64,000 nucleotides of DNA, from assembly GCA_900465675.1 (NCBI GenBank), contig UBJR01000002.1, positions 248,001 through 312,000 on the forward strand, written 5' to 3'. Below the pieces are notes generated by a model, which saw nothing but the letters and a program-made list of their open reading frames with translations, was not told the DNA's origin and ran no database searches. Below, piece after piece: positions 49,637 through 59,132 of the stretch. This DNA is from Hyphomicrobiales bacterium. Its GTDB lineage: Bacteria; Pseudomonadota; Alphaproteobacteria; Rhizobiales; Rhizobiaceae. How positions within the stretch are numbered: the stretch's first letter is position 1; every line of letters begins with the position of its first letter. The position numbers were made by a program, and so were the translations under genes.

Positions 49637-50149
49637 TTATTTCAAGGCTTCGAGCGTCGCGACAAAGATTGGCGAAGACGGAAATGCAATAAAGCCGCCC
49701 GCCGCGATCGCTATGCCGTAGGGAATTTTCTTGGCAAAAATCAGCGAATTCGGCAAGGGAACACCCATCGCCAAGATTGCATTCGACTGCGTTCTCATCA
49801 GCAGGATCGTCAGTGTCAGAACACCACCGGCCAGTCCGACGGAGGAAACGAAGAGAAGCATAGCGGGCGTGAATCCAAACCATAAAGCGGCCGCCGAAAG
49901 CAACTTCGCGTCACCCCCGCCCATGGTATTCAAAGCAAAGAGTACAAAGCAAACGGCGAAGACAACCAACGCTGCCAGCACGCTAAAGGCAATTTCATTC
50001 AAGGAAAGACCGGCGAGCGGCGCGATAGCGAGAAAAGAAGCCGCCATAAGAAGAGACACGCGATTGGGTATCGTCATCGTAAGAAGATCGGAAGCTGCCG
50101 CCATTGCCAGGCAGAGCGGAAATACGACGAAAACAATTGCCGCGATCAT
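49637..50149 (-). CDS. cpaA: Prepilin peptidase CpaA/TadV
   Basis: A 170-residue integral membrane aspartyl peptidase with about five helices. Catalytic aspartates are Asp21 (AASDLLTMTIPN) and Asp80 (GGGDAKL), the TadV/GXGD motif. It removes the leader of the Flp pilin and the TadE/TadG pseudopilins encoded nearby. It sits between the pilin gene (84-base gap with two hairpins) and cpaB, so pilin and peptidase levels can differ. Confidence 0.93.
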   Translation of the reverse strand: MIAAIVFVVFPLCLAMAAASDLLTMTIPNRVSLLMAASFLAIAPLAGLSLNEIAFSVLAALVVFAVCFVLFALNTMGGGDAKLLSAAALWFGFTPAMLLFVSSVGLAGGVLTLTILLMRTQSNAILAMGVPLPNSLIFAKKIPYGIAIAAGGFIAFPSSPIFVATLEALK

Positions 50150-50167
50150 GAAGCTCCCCGTATCAAG

Positions 50168-50229
50168 CTAAAAAGGCCCACCGGAAGGTGAGCCTTTTGG
50201 GCGGCGTCGTAAAAAAACGCCGCGTTTTG
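50168..50229 (-). terminator. Two hairpins between pilin and cpaA
   Basis: Reading leftward, GCGGCGT/ACGCCGC (50223-50201, loop rich in T) then a second stem with AAAAGGC/GCCTTTT arms (50198-50171) followed by TAGC. They are likely to stop most pilin transcripts. Confidence 0.75.
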
Positions 50230-50232
50230 TCA

Positions 50233-50409
50233 TTAGTTCGTCTTGTTGCCAATCGTATTGGCAAGGTTCGCGAATGTCGAGTTCAGCTTACCACCGAGGC
50301 TGGTGGCACCGGTGATGAGCGCTACGGAAATGAGCGCTGCGATCAGGCCGTACTCGATTGCGGTCGCACCAGATTCGTCCTTCAGGAAACGGCTTACAAG
50401 CTTGGTCAT
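50233..50409 (-). CDS. pilA: Flp/Fap-type major pilin
   Basis: A 58-residue Flp pilin precursor, too short to be found by a long-frame search. MTKLVSRFLKDESGATAIEY shows the short leader, Gly14 cleavage site before Ala, and Glu at the conserved +5-type position; the helix GLIAALISVALITGA follows, then a small polar tail. CpaA cuts after the Gly. The Tad fibre of this pilin mediates surface attachment. AGGAG lies 6 bases before the ATG. Confidence 0.95.
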   Translation of the reverse strand: MTKLVSRFLKDESGATAIEYGLIAALISVALITGATSLGGKLNSTFANLANTIGNKTN

Positions 50410-50809
50410 ATCTAACTCCTAACTCCAGTTGATGTTCAGCACGTCCGCCAACTGTTTGCCGTTGATCGGATTGGCTCAACCTAGCGAGGCGCTGTTTCAA
50501 TCGGCTTAAAGAAGAGGGTTACCAGAGTGTTAATGCTAAAGTAGAGCCGCTCATGGTAATCAGTTTCTTAGCGGATATATTATCATTTTATCTATACATG
50601 AAAGACGTTCACCGCCAAGCATTCACGGCGTTACATTTCAATACAACGGCCGGTCCCGGAATGATACGTCTCCCGCTGGCGCCGGCGAAAACGTCCTATT
50701 TCGGGATGCCGGGGGCCGCGATTTGGGGAAATCAGAGACTTTTAAGTCTTCATTCACCAATTTTTTCCATGCTGTTGAGAAATTCTGCAGAAATTCAAGA
50801 GAGAGTTCC
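50410..50809. other. AT-rich divergent promoter region between pilin and CpaC-like gene
   Basis: 400 bases without a supported gene. It holds the pilin and the rightward gene promoters, a CtrA-like half-site pair (50519-50533), and a palindrome AGACTT-TT-AAGTCT at 50736-50749. A 98-codon frame at 50553-50849 has no ribosome site and overlaps the next gene start, so it is not accepted. Confidence 0.5.
50519..50533 (-). promoter_or_regulatory. CtrA-like site with one mismatch upstream of the pilin
   Basis: TTAC-CAGAGTG-TTAA: 7-base spacing with one mismatch in one half. It lies 110 bases before the pilin start. Confidence 0.3.
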
Positions 50810-51223
50810 ATGTCATCACGCGGCAAGAGTGTATTGGTCGCCTGCATAGCAGCCTTGCCGTGGTTCGCTCTTTTGCAACCCGCGTCGGCGGAAGAAGACA
50901 TGCTGCGGGTTTACATGGATCACGCGCGCGTGCTGAAGCTCGACCGGGCGGTCAGCAAGGTCATCGTCGGCAATGCCAAGGTTGCCGATGCGACTGTCGC
51001 CGATTCCAAGACGATCGTACTGACAGGCCGCAGCTTCGGAACGACCAACATCGTTCTGCTGGATGTCGACGGAAACGCAATTCTCGACCAGACAATCCTG
51101 GTATCGATCGACGAAGGCAACACCGTCCGGGTCTACCGCCAGACCGACCGCTCGGTTCTGTCCTGTTCACCGGCCTGCGAACAACACACGCAACAGGCCG
51201 CGACCGAAGCAACAGGCGGCTAG
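50810..51223 (+). CDS. Pilus assembly protein with CpaC N-terminal-like domain
   Basis: A 137-residue exported protein. A signal peptide (ending QPASA) is followed by a domain matching the N-terminal part of CpaC/secretins (LKLDRAVSKVIVGNAKVADATV..., FGTTNIVLLD), PF13629-like. It lacks the secretin barrel, so it is an accessory or regulatory subunit of the Tad secretin pore. The ATG at 50810 has AGAGAG nearby; the upstream in-frame ATG at 50723 lacks support. It lies directly upstream of two TadE/G genes, with 82 bases between. Confidence 0.85.
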   Translation: MSSRGKSVLVACIAALPWFALLQPASAEEDMLRVYMDHARVLKLDRAVSKVIVGNAKVADATVADSKTIVLTGRSFGTTNIVLLDVDGNAILDQTILVSIDEGNTVRVYRQTDRSVLSCSPACEQHTQQAATEATGG

Positions 51224-51305
51224 CATATCGGCCTCGGTCACCATCCGTTAAATTGTTGCTTCGCTCTGAAACGGAAAATCAACGATCGCGCCCTAGGATC
51301 GGTGC

Positions 51306-51947
51306 ATGACAAACTCGCCCCAAAGCGCAATTCCCTGCCCGCAGGACCAGCCTGCGATGCCCGGCACGAAGAAGCGCGGGCGGTTTAGAGCGTTCGCGCG
51401 TTCCAAAGACGGCTCTGCTGCGATCGAATTTGCACTGCTCGCCATTCCCTATTTCATGGTGATCTTCGCGATCATCGAAACCTTCGTCGCCTTCGCAGCC
51501 GAAGAACTGGTATCCAACGGCGTCGATACGATGGCCCGCCGCATGCGCACCGGTCAGATCACATTCAACTTGGGCCGGGCCACGGATGTGGCCGACGTGA
51601 AGGACTTCAGGCAGCGGTTCTGCAACGAGGTTTCCATCCTCATCAATTGCTCCGCTGCCGAGGTGGCAACGCCGAACAAGCTCTGGCTCGACGTCCGGAC
51701 ATTCACGAATTTCTCGGACATACCGGTGACCATTCCAATGAATGCGACAGGCCTCGACACGTCCGGCTTGCAATACAATCCAGGCGGTTCCGGCACGAAG
51801 AATATGGTGCGCGCCTATTACAAGTGGCAGGTTATCACAGATCTGGTCCGCCCTTACATCACACCGTACAAAACGACGACTGGAGCCCGCCTCAATGAGT
51901 TCCTGATCGTCGCGACGGCAGCATTCCAGAACGAGCAATATCCATGA
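51306..51947 (+). CDS. TadE/TadG-family pseudopilin 1
   Basis: A 213-residue protein with a prepilin-like N-terminus (SKDGSAAIEFALLAIPYFMV) followed by one membrane helix and a large exported region with a few cysteines. TadE/TadG proteins are processed by the prepilin peptidase and are minor pilins that help start the fibre. The first ATG is kept, but a start at 51357 (MPGTKKRG) is also possible. Its stop overlaps the second gene start by 4 bases. Confidence 0.87.
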   Translation: MTNSPQSAIPCPQDQPAMPGTKKRGRFRAFARSKDGSAAIEFALLAIPYFMVIFAIIETFVAFAAEELVSNGVDTMARRMRTGQITFNLGRATDVADVKDFRQRFCNEVSILINCSAAEVATPNKLWLDVRTFTNFSDIPVTIPMNATGLDTSGLQYNPGGSGTKNMVRAYYKWQVITDLVRPYITPYKTTTGARLNEFLIVATAAFQNEQYP

Positions 51948-52531
51948 TGATGATGCGCGCTCGGATCCTCGCAGCCAGGTTGAAACTGAAACAGCTTCTG
52001 CACGACAGCAGCGGTGTCGGCGCGATCGAGTTCGCGATACTGTTTCCGATCCTGGTAATGCTCTACATCGGCGCCTTTGAGATTACCATCGGCTTGAGCG
52101 TGAGCAAGCGCGCGTCACGCGCGGCGGGGTCAGTCGCCGATATCGTGACACAGCAACAAAACGTCACCAAGAGCACGCTGACGCAGATCAGTTCCGTCGC
52201 CAACGCCATCTTCGTCCCCTACAATACGACGAAAATGCAGATCAAGCTGACCGGCATTACGATTGACGCGAGCGCCAACCCCAAAGTGCTCTGGTCTTGG
52301 ACAAACACCTCAACTACGGCGCCTTACACCGCTAACTCCGCGGTCACCGGCATCCCTGCCGACATGTTGAAGGCGAGCAGCTTTCTTGTCCGGTCGGAAT
52401 TGAGCATTCCCTACAGGCTTCTAGCATTCAGTCCCGCCTTCTTGCCAGGCAACCTGCAAACGCTGACGATCAGCCGGACCTACTATTATCGCCAGCGTCA
52501 GAACGACAGTATTCCGTGCGGCGACTGCTGA
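51944..52531 (+). CDS. TadE/TadG-family pseudopilin 2
   Basis: A 195-residue paralogue: DSSGVGAIEFAILFPILVML membrane helix, a conserved Glu at +5 and an exported C-terminal part ending CGDC. The ATGA overlap with the upstream gene indicates co-translation. Three Met codons at the start (MMMMRARI) make the exact initiation uncertain by up to three codons. Confidence 0.87.
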   Translation: MMMMRARILAARLKLKQLLHDSSGVGAIEFAILFPILVMLYIGAFEITIGLSVSKRASRAAGSVADIVTQQQNVTKSTLTQISSVANAIFVPYNTTKMQIKLTGITIDASANPKVLWSWTNTSTTAPYTANSAVTGIPADMLKASSFLVRSELSIPYRLLAFSPAFLPGNLQTLTISRTYYYRQRQNDSIPCGDC

Positions 52532-52623
52532 GCCTCTCCCTGCCGCAATTTGCAATGATGGCCTCACCGTTATATGCCTGAGCGCCATCACGGCCTGCGG
52601 GCCGCATAGCAATTGGTCTGACG

Positions 52624-53844
52624 ATGGCACGTGCATTTCTCTTCGTACTTGATTCCTTTGGTGTCGGCGGCAGCCCCGATGCTGCCAGCTACGGTGACGA
52701 GGGTGCCGATACGCTCGGCCATATCGCAGAGTTCTGTGCGGCAGGTGCTGCAGATCGCGCCGGGTTGCGATCTGGGCCGCTGCTTCTGCCAAACATGTCG
52801 GCGCTCGGTCTGCTCGATATCGCCAAGACCGCCACGGGACGCCTGCCGGCCGGCATGCCGATGCCGGAAAAGGTTTATGGCATCCATGGCTGCGCCAACG
52901 AAGTCTCCCGCGGCAAGGATACGCCGTCAGGTCATTGGGAAATCGCCGGAACGCCCGTCACTTCCGACTGGGGTTACTTTCCAACAGAGGGCGGTGCCTT
53001 TCCGCCGCATCTCGTCGAGGCTCTTTGCGCCGCCGCTGATGTGCCCGGTATTCTCGGAAATTGCCACGCGTCCGGCACAGACATCATCGCGCGATATGGC
53101 GAAGAGCATATCCGCAGTGGCAAACCGATCTGCTACACGTCGGCGGATTCCGTGTTTCAGGTTGCCGCGCACGAGAAGCATTTCGGGCTCGAGCGCCTGC
53201 TCGGCGTCTGCCGAATCGCCCGGGCTCTGCTCGACAGCTACAATATCGGCCGGGTCATCGCCCGCCCGTTTATCGGCGAAACCGTGTCGACATTCGAGCG
53301 TACCGGCAACCGCCGCGATTTTTCTGTGCCGCCGCCGGAGCCGACGCTGCTCGACCGGTTGGTGAAGGCCGAGCGCAAGGTGCACGCCGTCGGCAAGATC
53401 GGCGACATCTTCGCCCACCAAGGCGTTTCCCGCGTCATCAAGGCAAACGGCAACGAAGCGCTGATGGAGGCGTCGTTGACAGCGATGGACGAGGCGAAGG
53501 ACGGCGATCTGGTCTTCACCAATTTCGTCGATTTCGACATGGTCTATGGCCACCGCCGCGACGTGCCGGGTTATGCCGCCGCGCTCGAGGCCTTCGACGC
53601 CCGCCTTCCCGATGTGCATCGCAAGCTGGCGCCCGGCGATCTCGTGATCCTGACGGCCGATCATGGCTGCGATCCGACTTGGCGGGGAACCGACCATACC
53701 CGCGAACGCGTGCCGATCCTTGCCTATGGCCCCGGTCTGCGCTCGCGCGATATCGGGATCCGCAGAACATATGCCGATATCGGCGAGACGGTTGCCCGGC
53801 ATCTCGGTATTGCCGCCGGGCCGCATGGGAGAAGCTTTCTATGA
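52624..53844 (+). CDS. deoB: Phosphopentomutase
   Basis: A 406-residue alkaline-phosphatase-fold enzyme interconverting ribose/deoxyribose 1- and 5-phosphates. Asp10 (LDSFGVGG), the phosphorylatable Thr100 ([10 protein letters not shown]) and [16 protein letters not shown] metal ligands are in place. It is the first of three rightward genes (deoB, add, upp), overlapping add by 4 bases. It connects the nucleoside phosphorylases encoded on the other strand with central metabolism. Confidence 0.97.
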   Translation: MARAFLFVLDSFGVGGSPDAASYGDEGADTLGHIAEFCAAGAADRAGLRSGPLLLPNMSALGLLDIAKTATGRLPAGMPMPEKVYGIHGCANEVSRGKDTPSGHWEIAGTPVTSDWGYFPTEGGAFPPHLVEALCAAADVPGILGNCHASGTDIIARYGEEHIRSGKPICYTSADSVFQVAAHEKHFGLERLLGVCRIARALLDSYNIGRVIARPFIGETVSTFERTGNRRDFSVPPPEPTLLDRLVKAERKVHAVGKIGDIFAHQGVSRVIKANGNEALMEASLTAMDEAKDGDLVFTNFVDFDMVYGHRRDVPGYAAALEAFDARLPDVHRKLAPGDLVILTADHGCDPTWRGTDHTRERVPILAYGPGLRSRDIGIRRTYADIGETVARHLGIAAGPHGRSFL

Positions 53845-54809
53845 CATCGCATTTGAAGAAGGTCGAACTGCACTGCCACCTGGAAGGGGCGGCACCACCG
53901 GCGCTGACGCTGGCGCAGGCGCGCAAGTATAATATCGATCTCTCGGCTTATCTCAGCGACGGCGCCTATGTCTGGCACGATTTCGCCAGCTTCCTGGAGT
54001 GCTACGACAAGGTGTCGGAGGTCTACAAAAGCGAGGAAGACTACGCACTTCTGACCGAAACCTATCTCGAAGAGCTTGCCAGCATCGGCACGATCTATAG
54101 CGAGCTGATCGTGTCACCCGATCACGGTAAGCGCATCGGTCTCGGGGCCGAAGCCTATATTGCCGGCGTTTGCGAAGGTATCCGGCGAGCCAGGGAAGCT
54201 CACGGCATCGAGGCAAGGCTGATCGTCACCGGCGAGCGCCACTTCGGCCCCGAGAGCGTGATCGGGGCAGCGGAATATGCCGCCAAAGCGAAGAACCCGC
54301 TGATAACAGGCTTCAACCTCGCCGGCGAAGAGCGGATGGGCCGCGTTGCCGATTATGCCCGGGCCTTCGATATTGCGCGCGATGCCGGTCTTGGCCTGAC
54401 GATCCATGCCGGTGAGGTCTGCGGTGCCTTCAGCGTCGAGGATGCACTCAATGACGTACGCCCTTCGCGGATCGGCCATGGTGTCCGCGCAATCGAGAAC
54501 CCCGACCTCGTCAAGCGGCTTGCCGATCAAGGCGCTGTTCTGGAAGTCTGCCCCGGATCGAACATCGCGCTCAAGGTTTTCCCTGATTTCGCGGCGCATC
54601 CCCTGCGGAAACTGAAGGAAGCGGGCGTACGCGTGACCATCAGCTCCGACGATCCGCCGTTCTTCCACACGTCGCTGAAGCGGGAATACGAGCTGGCCTC
54701 GGAGGCCTTCGGCTTCAGCGACAGTGAAATCAACGATCTGACCCGGACGGGTATCGAGGCGGCCTTTGTTGATGAGGAGACGCGGCGGGCACTGCTTGCC
54801 AGGCTCTGA
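53841..54809 (+). CDS. add: Adenosine deaminase
   Basis: A 322-residue zinc TIM-barrel deaminase: His11 and His13 (ELHCHLEGA), catalytic Glu and His in [10 protein letters not shown], and Asp pair in SSDDPPFF. It converts adenosine to inosine (or adenine-type substrates in related enzymes). The start overlaps the deoB stop (ATGA). A 5' extension of the frame is antisense to deoB's other frame and is not used. Confidence 0.93.
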   Translation: MTSHLKKVELHCHLEGAAPPALTLAQARKYNIDLSAYLSDGAYVWHDFASFLECYDKVSEVYKSEEDYALLTETYLEELASIGTIYSELIVSPDHGKRIGLGAEAYIAGVCEGIRRAREAHGIEARLIVTGERHFGPESVIGAAEYAAKAKNPLITGFNLAGEERMGRVADYARAFDIARDAGLGLTIHAGEVCGAFSVEDALNDVRPSRIGHGVRAIENPDLVKRLADQGAVLEVCPGSNIALKVFPDFAAHPLRKLKEAGVRVTISSDDPPFFHTSLKREYELASEAFGFSDSEINDLTRTGIEAAFVDEETRRALLARL

Positions 54810-54837
54810 GGCCGCCGGACTGGGGATCATCCTCTGA

Positions 54838-54870
54838 AAATCGCCTGCACTCTTGCAGTCCGGGCGATTT
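54838..54870 (+). other. Hairpin between add and upp
   Basis: AAATCGCC (54838-54845) with GGCGATTT (54863-54870) enclosing a smaller TGCA...TGCA stem. No long T-run follows. A weak terminator or mRNA stabiliser. Confidence 0.4.
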
Positions 54871-54916
54871 CCATGGAAGAAACGTCCGATAACGATAATC
54901 AGAGGAAGGCTTGGCC

Positions 54917-55546
54917 ATGGAAGGCGTCACCGTCATCGATCACCCGCTTGTTCAGCACAAACTGACCATCATGCGGCGCAAGGAGACATCGACGGGCAGC
55001 TTCCGCCGGTTGCTGCGCGAAATTTCCACCCTGCTCTGCTACGAGGTCACGCGCGATCTCGAGCTGACGATGGAAACCATCGAGACACCGCTGCAGACGA
55101 TCGAGTCTCCGGTGCTTGAAGGTAAGAAGCTTGTTTTTGCCTCGATCCTGCGCGCCGGCAATGGCCTGCTCGAAGGCATGCTCGACTTGGTGCCCTCGGC
55201 TCGCGTCTCGCATATCGGCGTTTATCGCGATCACGAGACGCTGCAGCCGGTCGAGTATTTCTTCAAGGCACCCGAAGACATTTCCGAGCGCCTGATCATC
55301 GTCGTCGATCCGATGCTGGCCACCGGCAATTCGGCAATCGCGGCGATCGACAAGCTGAAGGAACGCGGCGCGCGCAACATCCGCTTCCTCTGCCTGCTGG
55401 CTGCCCCCGAGGGCCTGAAGAATTTCCGCGACGAGCATCCCGATGTGCCAGTCTTCACCGCTTCGATTGACAGCCATCTCAATGAGCAGGGCTACATCAT
55501 GCCTGGCCTCGGCGACGCCGGCGACCGAATGTACGGAACGAAGTGA
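54917..55546 (+). CDS. upp: Uracil phosphoribosyltransferase
   Basis: A 209-residue enzyme making UMP from uracil and PRPP. The PRPP loop [12 protein letters not shown] and the uracil-binding tail ([17 protein letters not shown]) are canonical. The ATG at 54917 with AGGAAGG 7 bases upstream is preferred over a TTG at 54911. It is 107 bases downstream of add and ends at a strong terminator. Confidence 0.97.
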   Translation: MEGVTVIDHPLVQHKLTIMRRKETSTGSFRRLLREISTLLCYEVTRDLELTMETIETPLQTIESPVLEGKKLVFASILRAGNGLLEGMLDLVPSARVSHIGVYRDHETLQPVEYFFKAPEDISERLIIVVDPMLATGNSAIAAIDKLKERGARNIRFLCLLAAPEGLKNFRDEHPDVPVFTASIDSHLNEQGYIMPGLGDAGDRMYGTK

Positions 55547-55581
55547 TTTCAACGCCGAATTTACCAAATCAGTGCAGAAAC

Positions 55582-55610
55582 AAGGCCCGGACAGTCGATC
55601 CGGGCCTTTT
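55582..55610 (+). terminator. Intrinsic terminator of upp
   Basis: AAGGCCCGGA-N7-TCCGGGCCTT with TTTT at the end, 36 bases after the upp stop. Confidence 0.9.
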
Positions 55611-55709
55611 GATATCAGGCGTTAGCAACTTGTCAGCAATTATGGCGTAGCTGCTTGAAGCATGAGGCCTCGCATGATGCGCGGTTTATACAGGAAGGAT
55701 TTCTGTTTC

Positions 55710-56246
55710 ATGCTCATGCGTACGGTCATTTTCGCGAGCATTGCTGCGGCGCTGGCGACCCAGGTGCCATCGTTGTTTACGGCGACGAGCCCGGAACCCG
55801 CGAACCAGCCCATTTCAGCCAATTACGTTTCAGCCGCGCCTGATGCCGCGTCCCCTGCTGCGCCCGCTTACGGCAGCGGCACCATGCGCCTTCCGGCTGA
55901 CGCACAGGGCCATTTTAGCGGCGACTTCAAGATCAATGGCAAGCCGGTGCAGGGCATGATCGATACAGGTGCCACCTATGTGGCGCTGAACGAGAGCCTG
56001 GCGCGCCGCCTCGGCTACGGCGGCAACCAGCTCGATTTCCGCTATGCGGTCAATACTGCCAACGGCCAGACGAAGGCAGCGCATGTGACGCTCGACCGCG
56101 TCGAAATCGGCGGCATTCGCGTTCAGGGCGTCGAAGCCTTCGTGCTGAAGGACGATGCGCTGTCCCAGACGCTTGTCGGCATGAGCTTCCTGAAGAAGCT
56201 GCAGTCCTACTCGGTCGCCGATGGCTCGCTAAGCCTCAAGCAGTAA
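55710..56246 (+). CDS. Retropepsin-like aspartic protease (clan AA, TIGR02281 type)
   Basis: A 178-residue protein with one N-terminal membrane/signal segment and a pepsin-like half-domain containing the catalytic motif MIDTGATYVALN (Asp85). Single-motif enzymes act as dimers. The ATG at 55710 has AGGAAGGA 10 bases upstream; upstream in-frame ATGs at 55662 and 55674/55677 are less convincing. Its stop is adjacent to that of deoA (convergent). The substrate is unknown. Confidence 0.82.
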   Translation: MLMRTVIFASIAAALATQVPSLFTATSPEPANQPISANYVSAAPDAASPAAPAYGSGTMRLPADAQGHFSGDFKINGKPVQGMIDTGATYVALNESLARRLGYGGNQLDFRYAVNTANGQTKAAHVTLDRVEIGGIRVQGVEAFVLKDDALSQTLVGMSFLKKLQSYSVADGSLSLKQ

Positions 56247-57554
56247 TCAGACGCGGCCGGAGATGACGGCGGGCAGATCGGGTTTGCCGCTGGCTATGCG
56301 ATAGGTGGCGAGAATACCGGCTGCAGCCTTTGCGGCCGCAGTTTCATCTGCTGCGTGAACTGTTGCAACCGGTTGCCCCTTTTCGACCTGCGTTCCAAGC
56401 GGCATGAGATCGGAGAAGCCGACACTGTGGTCGATCTTGTCCGAAGGGTGTCTGCGCCCGCCGCCGAGATCGATGACGGCCATTCCAACGTCTCTGGCGT
56501 TGCAACTGGAAAGCCAGCCGCTCTCGGGCGCCAGGACCGTTTTCTGGACAGCGGCGGCCTTCAGATACTTGGATGGTTTCTCGACGAAGTCAGCTGGGCC
56601 GCCGAGCACGCTCACCATGCGCCCAAATATTTCGGCGGCGCGTCCCGAGGAGAGCGCGCTGCGCGCCATTGCCTCGCCTTCCGGCAACGAGGTGGAAACG
56701 CCGCTGCTCACCAAGATCTCTGCGGCAAAGGCAAGCACGATCTCTTCCAACCGCGTGCCGGACTTCTTGCCGGCGAGAAAATCGAGGCAGTTCCAGATTT
56801 CGACGGCATTACCGGCGGCATCGGCCAGAGGCTGGTTCATGTCGGTGATCAGTGCCGATGTCTTGACGCCGGCGCCGTTGGCAACTTCGACCAGCGCGGC
56901 CGCAAGGATGATCGCTTCCTCATGATCCGTCATGAAGGCGCCGTTTCCCGTCTTGACGTCGAGCACCAGGGTCTGCAGCCCGGCCGCCAGCTTCTTGGAT
57001 AGGATGGACGCGGTGATCAGCGGAACTGAATCGACGGTCGCCGTGACATCGCGCACGGCATAAAGCCTGCCATCCGCAGGCGCCAAGGATCCGGTCTGGC
57101 CGATGATGGCGCAACCGGCATCTTTGACGGCTTTTCGGAACAAGGCTGCGTCAGGCGTAATTCCATAGCCGGGAATGGATTCCAGCTTGTCGAGCGTTCC
57201 GCCGGTATGGCCAAGACCACGACCCGATATCATTGGAACGGCGAGACCGCAGGCGGCGGCGATCGGAGCCAGCATCAGCGAGACGTTATCGCCGACACCG
57301 CCTGTGGAATGCTTGTCGGCGATCGGCCGGTCGATGTCTCTCCAGTCGAGCATATCGCCCGACCGCGCCATGGAGAGCGTCAGCGCCACCGTCTCGGCGC
57401 GGGTCATGCCCTTGAACCAGACGGCCATGGCAAAAGCGCCGATCTGGCCTTCCGATAGACGTCCGGCCGAGAGGGCTGCGATGAACGCCTCGATCTCTTC
57501 GGTGGAGAGCGTCTCACCGTTTCGCTTGCGCCGTATGATCTCCTGCGGAATCAT
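56247..57554 (-). CDS. deoA: Thymidine phosphorylase
   Basis: A 435-residue enzyme splitting thymidine to thymine and deoxyribose-1-phosphate. The glycosyltransferase-family signature SGRGLGHTGGTLDKLESI and the phosphate loop KHSTGGVGDNVS are clear. It is the last gene of the leftward run, 2 bases after deoC. Its product feeds deoB (encoded rightward) and deoC. Confidence 0.97.
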   Translation of the reverse strand: MIPQEIIRRKRNGETLSTEEIEAFIAALSAGRLSEGQIGAFAMAVWFKGMTRAETVALTLSMARSGDMLDWRDIDRPIADKHSTGGVGDNVSLMLAPIAAACGLAVPMISGRGLGHTGGTLDKLESIPGYGITPDAALFRKAVKDAGCAIIGQTGSLAPADGRLYAVRDVTATVDSVPLITASILSKKLAAGLQTLVLDVKTGNGAFMTDHEEAIILAAALVEVANGAGVKTSALITDMNQPLADAAGNAVEIWNCLDFLAGKKSGTRLEEIVLAFAAEILVSSGVSTSLPEGEAMARSALSSGRAAEIFGRMVSVLGGPADFVEKPSKYLKAAAVQKTVLAPESGWLSSCNARDVGMAVIDLGGGRRHPSDKIDHSVGFSDLMPLGTQVEKGQPVATVHAADETAAAKAAAGILATYRIASGKPDLPAVISGRV

Positions 57555-57556
57555 GC

Positions 57557-58330
57557 TCAGTAGCTCGAGGCCTTGGCGGGCGCCGGCTGCGTACCACCAA
57601 GCACCGCCAGGATATCGTCGAGAACGCCAGAAGCGCCGAACCGGAAGGTCGACGGCATCGGCCAGTCCGGCGTCATGATTGTTTCAGCCAGGCTCAGATA
57701 GAGTGCTGCGTCTGCGACAGAGCCGATGCCCCCGGCAGGCTTGAAGCCGACCTTTCTGCCGCTCTGGCGAATGGCGCGAAGCATGATATCGGCAGCCTCG
57801 AGGGTGGCGTTGACAGCGACCTTACCGGTCGATGTCTTGATGAAATCCGCCCCGGCCTCGATCGCCAGTTCGGAGGCACGGCGGATCAATGCCGGATCCT
57901 TGATCTCACCCGTCTCAAGGATCACCTTCAGCAGCGCGCTGCCGCACTCGGCGCGGATCGCCGCAACCATGTGGGTCACGGCTTCTTCGTTGCCCGCGAG
58001 GAACTTCTTATAAGGAATGACCAGATCGATCTCGTCGGCGCCATCGGCGATCGCTTCGCGCGTTTCGGCCGCGACATCGGCAATTTCCATGTCGCCCGAG
58101 GGGAAATTGACGACCGTTGCGATCCTGACCTTGTGACCCTTGCCGAGTACTGTGCGGGCACGCGCAACGAAACGCGGCCAGATGCAGATCGCAGCGCTAT
58201 TGCCATAAGGCGTTTGCGCGCGTTCGCAGAGCGCATCAATCTGCGCTTCGGTGCAATCGTCCTTGAGGTTCGTCAGGTCGAGCAGGGAGAGCGCGACAGC
58301 CGCTGTCTCCTTGTGCGTATGATTAGTCAT
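57557..58330 (-). CDS. deoC: Deoxyribose-phosphate aldolase
   Basis: A 257-residue class I aldolase cleaving 2-deoxyribose-5-phosphate to glyceraldehyde-3-phosphate and acetaldehyde. The Schiff-base Lys165 (FIKTSTGK) and Lys197 (VGFKPAGG) are present. The ATG at 58330 is used; an upstream extension is antisense-like. It overlaps the punA stop by 8 bases. Confidence 0.97.
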   Translation of the reverse strand: MTNHTHKETAAVALSLLDLTNLKDDCTEAQIDALCERAQTPYGNSAAICIWPRFVARARTVLGKGHKVRIATVVNFPSGDMEIADVAAETREAIADGADEIDLVIPYKKFLAGNEEAVTHMVAAIRAECGSALLKVILETGEIKDPALIRRASELAIEAGADFIKTSTGKVAVNATLEAADIMLRAIRQSGRKVGFKPAGGIGSVADAALYLSLAETIMTPDWPMPSTFRFGASGVLDDILAVLGGTQPAPAKASSY

Positions 58331-59132
58331 TGTTGCTTCCTCCACCCGCGACCATTTCCTTGAGGATGGCTGCGAGACGCGCGCCGCCAACGGGCGCCAT
58401 GTCTTTCGTTTCGTCGTGGCTGAGTTCGGCACCAGTCATGCCGGCTCCATAATTGGTGATTACCGAAGCTGCCGCAACCCTGAGGCCCAACATTCGGGCG
58501 ATGATCACTTCCGGCACGGTCGACATGCCGACGGCATCGGCGCCGAGAATGCGCGCCATGCGGATTTCCGCCGGCGTTTCGAAGCTCGGACCGGAGAACC
58601 ACATATAGACGCCCTGCGACAGCGTGATGCCGAGCTTTTCGGCGGCCTTGCGCATCGAGATGGAGAGTTCCGCATCATAGGCATTGGTCATGCCGACGAA
58701 GCGGTGATCACTCTCCTCGCCGATCAGCGGGTTGACGCCGGAATAGTTGATGTGGTCGGTGATCTGCATCACTGATCCTGGCGGCATGTCCTCGCGCAGC
58801 GATCCCGCCGAGTTGGTCAGGAACAGCGACTGAACGCCGAGGTCTTTCAGCACCTTGATCGGTAGCCGCATGGCATTGGCATCGCCCTTCTCATAGAAGT
58901 GCACACGGCCGGACAGCATGATGACGGGGATGCCGCCGAGGCGGCCGGCAACAACCTCGCCTGCATGGCCGGATACGGCGCTGACCGGGAAACCGGGCAG
59001 ATCCCTGTAGGCAATGCGAACCGGGTTCTCCAGCTCGCCGACGAGCGAACCGAGACCCGAACCGAGAATGATTCCGTGCCGCGGCAGGAGCCCGCCGAGC
59101 TTGCCGGCGAGCAGGTCCGTTGCCGCGTTCAT
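58323..59132 (-). CDS. punA: Purine-nucleoside phosphorylase
   Basis: A 269-residue trimeric-type PNP (PunA/XapA class). ILGSGLGSLVG phosphate loop, TNSAGSLREDM, MQITDHINYSGVNPLIG and the EVIIARMLGLRVAAASVITN region are visible. It splits inosine, guanosine and their deoxy forms. It overlaps deoC by 8 and cdd by 4 bases. Trimeric PNPs usually act on 6-oxopurines; adenosine must first be deaminated by add. Confidence 0.92.
   Translation of the reverse strand: MNAATDLLAGKLGGLLPRHGIILGSGLGSLVGELENPVRIAYRDLPGFPVSAVSGHAGEVVAGRLGGIPVIMLSGRVHFYEKGDANAMRLPIKVLKDLGVQSLFLTNSAGSLREDMPPGSVMQITDHINYSGVNPLIGEESDHRFVGMTNAYDAELSISMRKAAEKLGITLSQGVYMWFSGPSFETPAEIRMARILGADAVGMSTVPEVIIARMLGLRVAAASVITNYGAGMTGAELSHDETKDMAPVGGARLAAILKEMVAGGGSNND

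Noticed and set aside
50410..50470. Sigma-54 promoter for the pilin (GG-N10-GC)
   Set aside because: The GG and GC near 50440-50460 are 7, not 10, bases apart.
50553..50849. A 98-codon frame in the pilin divergent region
   Set aside because: No ribosome site; its 3' part overlaps the well-supported gene starting at 50810; composition is not gene-like.
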